Source of the DNA: CAZWUW01 sp964636895
Lineage (GTDB): Bacteria > Bacillota > Thermincolia > Thermincolales > CAZWUW01
Length of the DNA stretch: 5,235 nucleotides
Reading direction: 5' to 3'
NCBI GenBank assembly: GCA_964636895.1
Contig: CAZWUW010000120.1
Location: 1 to 5,235, forward strand
The notes under the pieces are model-generated. The model was not told the origin of the DNA. It searched no databases and was given only the letters and a program-made list of their open reading frames with translations. Both the position numbers and the translations under genes were made by a program. Below are positions 1-4,938 of this stretch, in pieces; position 1 is the stretch's first letter, and the number at the start of each line of letters is the position of its first letter.

Positions 1-313
1 CCAGCCTGGCATACATCAGTTTTTGATGAAAGCCCATTGAGCCGCTGGTATCCACCAATAGATGCACCAGCAGGTCCTGTTCTTCCATAAACAATCTAAT
101 AAAAAGCCGTTCCAGCCGGGCATAGGCATGCCAATCCACCTGCCGCCAGTCATCCCCCGGCACGTAAGAACGGTAGTCGGCAAACTCCACCGACTGACCC
201 TTGCGCGGCGAGCGGTGCTGCCCGCTGCAGCGCCCGGCCCGGGCTTTCTTCAGGAGGAAAGCCATACTCTCCAGTTTTCTGAGGAAGTCCTGGTCAAAGG
301 GCAGGTTATCCAC
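1..313 (-). CDS. DUF58 family protein, N-terminal part (cut by left edge)
   Basis: The first 104 codons of a DUF58 protein, which continues beyond the left edge. I translated it by hand from a GTG at 313-311. Residues 43-61 carry the family's hallmark block (EFADYRSYVPGDDWRQVDW), followed by YARLERLFIRLFMEEQ (64-79). Residues 88-93 read DTSGSM, a DxSxS metal-site (MIDAS-like) motif of the vWA-like fold. The GTG shares its G with the TAG stop of the moxR-type gene, and AAGGGG lies 7 bases upstream, so this start is preferred over the internal Met17. DUF58 proteins are routinely encoded next to MoxR ATPases and are thought to be their partners in assembling or activating vWA or envelope proteins; the molecular role is unsettled. 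No membrane segment lies in the visible part. Family assignment is firm; the function of this copy is inferred. Confidence 0.95.
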   Translation of the reverse strand, partial: MDNLPFDQDFLRKLESMAFLLKKARAGRCSGQHRSPRKGQSVEFADYRSYVPGDDWRQVDWHAYARLERLFIRLFMEEQDLLVHLLVDTSGSMGFHQKLMYARL

Positions 314-1320
314 TATTTCACCCCTTTGTTTTTCGGGACAGTGGCTAATAATTCTTTAATCAGGGTGTCGGTAGTAACTCCCTCGGCCTCACCTTCAAAG
401 TTAATAAAAAACCGGTGCCTTAATGCCGGCAAGGCTACCGCCGCCACATCCTCAAAGGCGACATTAAATCGACCGTCCAGCAGCGCCCGAATCCGGGCCG
501 TGGTTAAAATGGCCTGTGCCCCCCGGGGGCTGGCTCCGTAGCGCACATACTTTCTAACCTGTTCCGGAGCCCCGGTCTGTTCAGGATGAGTGGCCAGCAG
601 TAACCGCACAATATAATCGGTAACATGTTCTGCGGCCGGTACCTGAGTAGCAGCTTTAATCAGTACTGCCATGCCTTCTCCGGTCACCACCGGCGAAGCC
701 GTTGCTGTCCGGCCGGCGGTGGTTTGAATTAAAATCTGCTTTAAATCTTCAGCGTCCGGAAACGGTACCGCAATCTTAAATAAAAAACGGTCCAACTGGG
801 CTTCCGGCAATGGATAAGTGCCTTCCATCTCCAGCGGGTTTTGCGTGGCCAGGACAAAAAAAGGCTGTGGCAGCAGCCTGGTAACCCCCGCCACAGAAAC
901 CGTACGTTCCTGCATAGCCTCCAGCAGGGCGCTCTGGGTTTTGGGCGTGGCCCGGTTTATCTCATCCGCCAATACCAAATTGGCAAATACGGCTCCCGGC
1001 TGAAACTGAAAACTCCTGCCGCCCTCCGATTCTGTCATGATATTGGTGCCCATGATATCTGCCGGCATCAGGTCAGGTGTAAATTGAATACGGGCAAATT
1101 TTAGCCCCAGCACACTGCCCAGGGTTCTCACCAGGAGTGTTTTTCCCAGGCCGGGCACGCCTTCCAGCAGGGCGTGCCCGCCGGCCATCAGACATAACAT
1201 GACCTCTCTGATAACATCACGCTGGCCCACCATCACTCCGGCAACTTCACTTTCAATCTTTTGGATTCTATCTACCACTTCAGCCACTTGGGTTTCCCCG
1301 GTATCTAGCGGACTCACCAT
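313..1320 (-). CDS. MoxR-family AAA+ ATPase
   Basis: A complete 335-residue cytoplasmic AAA+ ATPase of the MoxR family (AAA_3 type), normal in length. Visible motifs: Walker A GVPGLGKT (54-61), Walker B VLADE (116-120) followed by INRATPKTQ, sensor 1 ATQNP (158-162), LPEAQLDRF (171-179) with the conserved Arg178, and the sensor 2 region GASPRG (262-267). All nucleotide-handling residues are present, so it should be active. MoxR ATPases act as hexameric chaperones that mature or insert metal into partner proteins, usually together with DUF58 and vWA proteins. The ATG at 1320 has GGAGGG only 5 bases upstream; the GTG one codon later has 8-base spacing and is an equally plausible start. The gene follows the large membrane protein gene after 30 bases and overlaps the DUF58 gene by one base (TAGTG), which implies translational coupling. 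Its client could be the upstream 602-residue protein, which is inference. Confidence 0.97.
   Translation of the reverse strand: MVSPLDTGETQVAEVVDRIQKIESEVAGVMVGQRDVIREVMLCLMAGGHALLEGVPGLGKTLLVRTLGSVLGLKFARIQFTPDLMPADIMGTNIMTESEGGRSFQFQPGAVFANLVLADEINRATPKTQSALLEAMQERTVSVAGVTRLLPQPFFVLATQNPLEMEGTYPLPEAQLDRFLFKIAVPFPDAEDLKQILIQTTAGRTATASPVVTGEGMAVLIKAATQVPAAEHVTDYIVRLLLATHPEQTGAPEQVRKYVRYGASPRGAQAILTTARIRALLDGRFNVAFEDVAAVALPALRHRFFINFEGEAEGVTTDTLIKELLATVPKNKGVK
321..326 (-). promoter_or_regulatory. ribosome binding site of the DUF58 gene
   Basis: AAGGGG on the minus strand, inside the final codons of the MoxR gene, lies 7 bases before the GTG at 313. It supports this GTG, whose G is the last base of the MoxR stop codon, as the DUF58 start. 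Confidence 0.7.
1152..1180 (-). repeat. perfect 10-bp inverted repeat inside the MoxR gene
   Basis: CGGGCACGCC at 1152-1161 and GGCGTGCCCG at 1171-1180 are exact reverse complements separated by 9 bases. In the transcript this gives a GC-rich 10-bp stem across codons 47-57, entering the Walker A coding sequence. It has no T-run after it, so it is not a terminator. It may only reflect the codons for GHALLEGVPG, or it could slow ribosomes. Confidence 0.6.
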
Positions 1321-1325
1321 CCATC

Positions 1326-1330
1326 CCTCC
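1326..1330 (-). promoter_or_regulatory. ribosome binding site of the MoxR gene
   Basis: GGAGG on the minus strand in the 30-base gap after the 602-residue protein gene. It lies 5 bases from the ATG at 1320 and 8 bases from the GTG at 1317. The second spacing is more usual, so the true start may be one codon later. The other ATG at 1324 is out of frame. Confidence 0.75.
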
Positions 1331-1350
1331 AGTTGGTTCCTTTACTTTTG

Positions 1351-3159
1351 TTATTGCGCCAAGCCGACAAAATAATCCTTCACCATGTCTTGCAAGTTTT
1401 CCGGCACATACTGCTTATCCATGCTTTCCCTGGCCTCGGCCTGATACTGTCCCAAAACCTCGGCGTAAGGCAACAATTTGCCGCCGGTAACAGGGGCATT
1501 ATCCAGGTCCACCCTAGCGGAATCGCCGGAGTCACCCATTGCTCCCCGCACCTGACTGCCTGCACCGTTCCCGCCCAGCCTGACAGGCACGTAAATCTGC
1601 TCATAACGACCCTGATTATCCGGCGCGGCACCATATTGTTTGCCGGTACCAGGGCCGCCGGCCGCAAAAGAGCCGCCGGCCTTATTGGTTGAGCCTGTGC
1701 CGGCACCACCGCCGCTGCCCTGACCACTGCCGCTGCTGCCGCTGCTGCCACTGCCACTGCCGCTGCTGCCGTTACCGTTGCTGCCGTTACCGCTGCTGCC
1801 GTTACCGTTGCTGCCGTTACCGCTGCCACTGCTGCCACTACCGCTGCTGCTGCTGCCACTACCGCTGCCACTACCGCTGCCGCTACCGTTGCTACTGCTG
1901 TTACCACTGTTGCCGCCGCTGCCCTGGCCTGCTCCGCCGCTATTATTACCGGCAGTGCTGCCCGAGTTACCGCCACTACTCCCGCCGGCATTTTGACCCT
2001 GATTAGCCTGCCCACCATTGGCCATAGCCGTTTGGTTTTTTCCACCCTGGTTAGCGCCGGCCAGCATCCGACCCTTAGCCTGACCCAGGCCCTGCTGTAC
2101 AGCCTGCGCCATGCGGTCAGCGGCCGCAGCACCGGCAAGCTCTTGTGCCAGTTGCTCTTTCAGTTCATTGAGCCGGTCCGCCATTTTTTTGCCCTCGGTT
2201 TGCTTGCCCTCGGTTTGCTTTCCCCCGGTTTTTTTATCAGGTGCCACTTTATCTAAAGTCTGTGCCAGTTTACGTTGTTCTTCCTTATTCAATTCCGGCA
2301 ACTTAGCCGCCAAATCCGACATCTTTTTTTGAAATTCCCGGACATCCTCTTTTTCCAGCGCTGCTCCGGCTTCTTTAGTCAGCGCGTTTTCCTGCAGCAT
2401 CCGGGCCATTTGCGCCAATCCGGCTTTTCGTTCAGCCTGGGATAGCTTAGCGGCCAGTTCCTTTTCCCTTCTAGCCAGGGCTTTGGCCCCTTCCTCCACA
2501 GATTTGGCGCGGGCCAGTTCCCGCTGCAGTCCGGTTAATTCTTTGGCCAGTGCGTTCTTAAGCTGATCATCAAACTGTTTTTCTTTTTGCACCTGCTTTT
2601 GCAGCTGCCGGACCTCTTGTCGGGCTTCCGCCAGACCCCGTCCAGCCTGTTTTCGGGCCTGGGCCACCTCATCCAACGGATTTGGCCAAAGCGCTGCAGC
2701 CAATACCGTCATAAACAATCCGGCGGCCAGCAGGAACTCTCTTTTTGGCCTTGGCCAAGGCAGCCTTTGCCGATAATCCAACCGGGACAAATGGTCCAGA
2801 GCATCCCGGCGCTGATATCCGGCCAGCAAATCCTCCGCATGGCGCAGCTGCCAGGCTGTAGTTGCCCGTTCTTTAAGCCCGGCATTATCCGCAGCCAAAG
2901 CCGCTGTCGCATAGCCCGGCCGCAATTGCCAGGCCCGGGCTATACCGGCACAAAGACAGGCCAACCCGGCCATGCCGGCCCAAAAAACACTGTCGGCAAG
3001 GGGTAAAAGCCTGGCCCCTATTAAAATTAGCAAAGCTCCTGCCAAACCGGTAACAATGCTTTTTAGCAGCCACAAAACATAATGCTGCCGGGTGATATGC
3101 CTGAAAACCGGCTGCAGGGCTTTACACATTTCACCGTCACCCGTTATTGCCTTTACCAC
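1351..3159 (-). CDS. membrane-anchored coiled-coil protein with Ser/Gly/Asn-rich linker (TIGR02302/DUF4175-like architecture)
   Basis: A 602-residue protein of unknown function. The start is the GTG at 3159, with AGGAGG 7 bases upstream and one base after the permease stop. Predicted membrane helices lie at about 28-52, 57-75 and 141-158. The loop between helices 2 and 3 is rich in Arg/Lys, so it should be cytoplasmic, placing everything after helix 3 outside the cell. That loop contains ADNAGLKERATTAWQL (90-105), similar to a motif I associate with DUF4175-like proteins. Residues about 163-345 are a charged Lys/Glu/Gln/Ala heptad-like coiled coil, 391-490 are nearly all Ser/Gly/Asn, and 515-602 return to ordinary sequence, ending in YAEVLGQYQAEA (565-576) and YVPENLQDMVKDYF (584-597). 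TIGR02302 proteins share the plan of 2-3 N-terminal helices plus an external Gly/Gln-rich tail; shared ancestry is not proven. Its position between an ABC exporter and MoxR/DUF58 suggests an envelope scaffold or MoxR client. Confidence 0.9.
   Translation of the reverse strand: MVKAITGDGEMCKALQPVFRHITRQHYVLWLLKSIVTGLAGALLILIGARLLPLADSVFWAGMAGLACLCAGIARAWQLRPGYATAALAADNAGLKERATTAWQLRHAEDLLAGYQRRDALDHLSRLDYRQRLPWPRPKREFLLAAGLFMTVLAAALWPNPLDEVAQARKQAGRGLAEARQEVRQLQKQVQKEKQFDDQLKNALAKELTGLQRELARAKSVEEGAKALARREKELAAKLSQAERKAGLAQMARMLQENALTKEAGAALEKEDVREFQKKMSDLAAKLPELNKEEQRKLAQTLDKVAPDKKTGGKQTEGKQTEGKKMADRLNELKEQLAQELAGAAAADRMAQAVQQGLGQAKGRMLAGANQGGKNQTAMANGGQANQGQNAGGSSGGNSGSTAGNNSGGAGQGSGGNSGNSSSNGSGSGSGSGSGSSSSGSGSSGSGNGSNGNGSSGNGSNGNGSSGSGSGSSGSSGSGQGSGGGAGTGSTNKAGGSFAAGGPGTGKQYGAAPDNQGRYEQIYVPVRLGGNGAGSQVRGAMGDSGDSARVDLDNAPVTGGKLLPYAEVLGQYQAEARESMDKQYVPENLQDMVKDYFVGLAQ
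1690..1989 (-). repeat. Ser/Gly/Asn-rich low-complexity linker in the 602-residue protein
   Basis: This segment encodes residues about 391-490, almost entirely Gly, Ser and Asn, with no hydrophobic residues except a few Ala. On the plus strand it reads as CCGCTGCTGCC/GTTACC-type short repeats. It keeps frame between the coiled coil and the C-terminal domain, so it is a genuine flexible, probably disordered linker. Synonymous Ser and Gly codons vary (AGC and AGT; GGC and GGT), which argues that the composition is selected at the protein level and is not only recent microsatellite growth. The repetitive DNA leaves most other frames open here, creating spurious open frames on both strands. Confidence 0.9.
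1760..1826 (-). repeat. 30-bp in-frame tandem repeat, about 2.2 copies
   Basis: Positions 1760-1789 and 1790-1819 are identical 30-base units, and the next 7 bases continue the pattern before it decays. Each unit resembles two diverged 15-base halves. The encoded peptide is a repeated ten-residue Gly/Asn/Ser unit, GNGSNGNGSS, at about residues 447-466. Gain or loss of a unit would change linker length by ten residues without a frameshift. Confidence 0.9.
2125..2673 (-). other. coiled-coil region of the 602-residue protein
   Basis: Residues about 163-345 are dominated by Lys, Glu, Gln, Arg, Ala and Leu with heptad-like spacing of Leu/Ala, for example VRQLQKQVQKEKQ (183-195), and with no aromatic core, Cys or catalytic-looking motif. 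Breaks at LPELNK (287-292) and APDKKTGGKQTEGK (306-319) divide it into at least two helical rods. By the positive-inside argument it lies outside the cytoplasmic membrane. Assignment is from composition and spacing by eye, not a coiled-coil calculation. Confidence 0.7.
2191..2220 (-). repeat. 15-bp perfect tandem duplication (KQTEG twice)
   Basis: Two identical 15-base units (2191-2205 and 2206-2220) encode KQTEGKQTEG, residues 314-323. A degraded third copy (TGGK, codons just before) lies at about 2221-2235. It sits in a charged hinge between two coiled-coil stretches of the 602-residue protein and preserves the reading frame. It is probably a recent slippage duplication in a tolerant spacer. 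Confidence 0.85.
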
Positions 3160-3160
3160 C

Positions 3161-4012
3161 TTAGCTCCTCCTCTTCAACCCGGCCCGCAGCGGATGAATC
3201 AGCCATACCGTCAGTCCCGTCGTAATCAGGACAATCACGGCATCCAGCAGCAAATAAATCTGCCAGGGTTTCATGCCTGCTAACGAAGCAGTGCCGCCAC
3301 CAAAGGGCATAATATTACCCCCCATGGGCAAAGCAGACAACAAGGCCACCAGGGGATTCAGATAAATAATAAAAGGCACCGGCGGCGGCTGGGGCCCGGT
3401 CCAGCCATAGCGATATTTCAGACTCATAATAATGCCGACAAGAAAATAGGTGCCCACCAGGAGAAAAAAAGTAATCCCGTAAGTTACCACAATGGCAACT
3501 GCAGTTCGTTTAAAGATGGCGGAGCAGAGCATGCCGATACTGCCCAGTGTCAGGGTGGTGGCCAGATAAATGCCCACAGCCTGCAGAAATTCCCGCATGG
3601 ACATGCCCCCAAAGAAGAAAACCACACTGAACAGGGGTAGGGAAACTATGACCAGCAGTAAAATATAACTGATGGCGGAAAAAAGCTTGCCGGTTACTAC
3701 CGCAAACGGGTTTAATCTGGTAATTAATAAGAGCGGCAGGGTTTGTCGCTCCCTTTCCCCGCTGATTACCCCTGCCGTCATGCCCGGAGTCAGAAAAGCG
3801 ATAAGCAAAAGCTGCATCACCGCCAGCATATTAAAAATTTCTATCCCCATGCGGAGAATACGCGGACCACCTGTGCCGCCGTAAGTCTGGGTGTAGAAGA
3901 ACAATCCGCCAATGCCGCCCAGGATACCTATATAAAGCGTAATCAGCAGCGGCGAACGCCAGGTGCGCACCCGGTCACGCAGTTCTTTGGCCAAAACCGG
4001 ATTAATAATCAT
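3161..4012 (-). CDS. ABC-2-type transporter permease
   Basis: A 283-residue integral membrane protein, the permease partner of the ATPase gene just upstream. It opens with the cytoplasmic amphipathic stretch NPVLAKELRDRVRTWRSP (4-21), typical of ABC-2 permeases, then has about six hydrophobic segments: 21-40, 58-80, 108-135, 140-165, 170-197 and 250-273. After the second segment comes SGERERQTLPLLLITRL (84-100), the GERE..T..LLL coupling-helix motif of this superfamily. Between segments 5 and 6 is a Pro/Gly-rich loop (204-250). The ATG start overlaps the ATPase TGA stop (ATGA), with AAGGGGG upstream. ABC-2 permeases usually export lipids, polysaccharides, drugs or peptides, or work mechanically as in gliding-type (Gld) systems. 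The substrate cannot be read from sequence. The complex should have two ATPases and two permease subunits, and no second permease gene is seen in the window. Confidence 0.95.
   Translation of the reverse strand: MIINPVLAKELRDRVRTWRSPLLITLYIGILGGIGGLFFYTQTYGGTGGPRILRMGIEIFNMLAVMQLLLIAFLTPGMTAGVISGERERQTLPLLLITRLNPFAVVTGKLFSAISYILLLVIVSLPLFSVVFFFGGMSMREFLQAVGIYLATTLTLGSIGMLCSAIFKRTAVAIVVTYGITFFLLVGTYFLVGIIMSLKYRYGWTGPQPPPVPFIIYLNPLVALLSALPMGGNIMPFGGGTASLAGMKPWQIYLLLDAVIVLITTGLTVWLIHPLRAGLKRRS
3167..3172 (-). promoter_or_regulatory. strong ribosome binding site of the 602-residue protein gene
   Basis: A perfect AGGAGG on the minus strand, embedded in the last codons of the permease gene, sits 7 bases before the GTG at 3159. 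It is the strongest binding site in the window and decides for the GTG over the later in-frame ATG at codon 11. Confidence 0.85.
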
Positions 4013-4938
4013 TGCACCACCCCCTTGGTAATACGCATAAACAGGTCTTCCAAACTATTGCTGGTTTCCGCAAAGGAAAGCACCGGTACCTGGGCCAGAA
4101 CCAACTTACGCAGCAATTCCTGCTGTTGGCCGGCATCACCCGCAAAACTCACTTGCAGTACACCGTCAGCAGTCTCAGTCACCACACCCACCCCGGGATG
4201 TTCCCGGATTAATTCGGCAGCTTCGGCCAGGCCGTTTTGCACCTTTACCTGAATCAGCTTGTCATGGCTTAATTGAGCCGTAATCTGGTCAATGGCACCT
4301 ACCGCCATTAGTTCCCCCGCTTCAATGATGCCCACCTCGGTACACAATTCCGCCAGCTCCGGCAGAATATGGGAAGAGATAATGATGGTCTTCCCCATCT
4401 TTTTAAGTTCCCTGAGCAGTTCCCGCATCTCCACCCTGGCCCTGGGGTCCAGGCCGGAAGCAGGTTCATCCAAAATCAGTACTTTGGGGTCATGCACCAG
4501 GCACCTGGCCAGACAAAGCCGCTGCTTCATCCCCCGGGAAAGGGCATCCACGTAGTCATCAGCCTTATGAGTCAAGTCCACTAACTCCAAAAGGTCGGCA
4601 ATAGTACTTTTACGCCGGGCGGCCGGTATTTTGTAGCAGGACCCGTAAAAATCCAGGTATTCGGTAACTTTCAAGCTGTCGTAAACCCCGAAAAAGTCCG
4701 GCATATAGCCCATTACCTGGCGCACCTGTTTGGGGTGTCTGGTGACATCAATGCCGTCGATAAATGCCTGACCGGCGGTGGGCCGCATCAGGGTAGCCAG
4801 TATTTTCATGGTGGTAGTCTTGCCGGCCCCGTTGGGGCCTACGAAACCAAAAATACTGCTTTCTCTGATTTCAAAAGTGACCCCTTTAACAGCCTGCATC
4901 TTACCGTATTGCTTTTGTAAACCCGCTACCTTAATCAC
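4009..4938 (-). CDS. ABC transporter ATP-binding protein (ABC-2 exporter type)
   Basis: A 309-residue ATPase that powers the permease encoded immediately downstream. Motifs in order: Walker A GPNGAGKT (34-41), Q-loop region GYMPDFFGVYDSL (77-89), signature LSRGMKQR (133-140), Walker B VLILDEP (153-159) with catalytic Glu158, D-loop SGLDP (161-165) and switch His190 in SSH. Residues about 215-309 form an accessory C-terminal domain common in ABC-2 exporter ATPases. Two features are atypical: the Q-loop Gln is Asp81, and the signature is LSRGM in place of LSGGQ. Both occur, as I recall, in a recognised exporter subfamily, so the protein should be active. The start is a GTG at 4938, not ATG. It overlaps the previous stop by 4 bases (GTGA), with a moderate GGTGG binding site 6 bases upstream. 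The specific substrate is unknown. Confidence 0.97.
   Translation of the reverse strand: MIKVAGLQKQYGKMQAVKGVTFEIRESSIFGFVGPNGAGKTTTMKILATLMRPTAGQAFIDGIDVTRHPKQVRQVMGYMPDFFGVYDSLKVTEYLDFYGSCYKIPAARRKSTIADLLELVDLTHKADDYVDALSRGMKQRLCLARCLVHDPKVLILDEPASGLDPRARVEMRELLRELKKMGKTIIISSHILPELAELCTEVGIIEAGELMAVGAIDQITAQLSHDKLIQVKVQNGLAEAAELIREHPGVGVVTETADGVLQVSFAGDAGQQQELLRKLVLAQVPVLSFAETSNSLEDLFMRITKGVVQ
4020..4026 (-). promoter_or_regulatory. ribosome binding site of the permease gene
   Basis: AAGGGGG on the minus strand lies 7 bases before the ATG at 4012, inside the last codons of the ATPase gene. Together with the ATGA stop/start overlap it fixes the permease start and implies coupled synthesis of the two transporter subunits. 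Confidence 0.65.

Noticed and set aside
62..541. Plus-strand open frames opposite DUF58/MoxR and opposite the permease/ATPase (e.g. 3743-4252)
   Set aside because: They run antisense to genes with clear family motifs and have no recognisable domain or convincing binding site.
1152..1180. Intrinsic terminator at the MoxR inverted repeat
   Set aside because: There is no run of T after the stem on the transcribed strand, and it lies within an intact conserved gene.
1321..1350. Possible terminator or internal promoter in the only real gap
   Set aside because: The 30 bases contain no inverted repeat or T-run and no recognisable -35/-10 pair; the only signal is the MoxR ribosome binding site.
1760..1826. 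Possible CRISPR array
   Set aside because: The 30-base units abut directly with no unique spacers, and they lie in frame inside a coding region.
1689..2006. Plus-strand open frames with Cys/Arg-rich or Leu/Pro-rich repeats (also 1778-1996)
   Set aside because: They are antisense readings of the Gly/Ser-coding repeat. No start signal was seen and the composition is unlike a real protein.
1380..2138. A 252-codon open frame on the minus strand in a different frame from the 602-residue protein, rich in Ala/Val
   Set aside because: It exists because the Ser/Gly/Asn-coding repeats lack stops in the shifted frame. It has no binding site and a composition that just mirrors the repeat. The main frame has a perfect ribosome binding site and sensible domains at both ends.
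4675..4710. Degenerate or inactive ABC ATPase because of the missing Q-loop Gln
   Set aside because: All other catalytic motifs are intact and the gene is in an undamaged operon; the Asp variant appears to belong to a subfamily.
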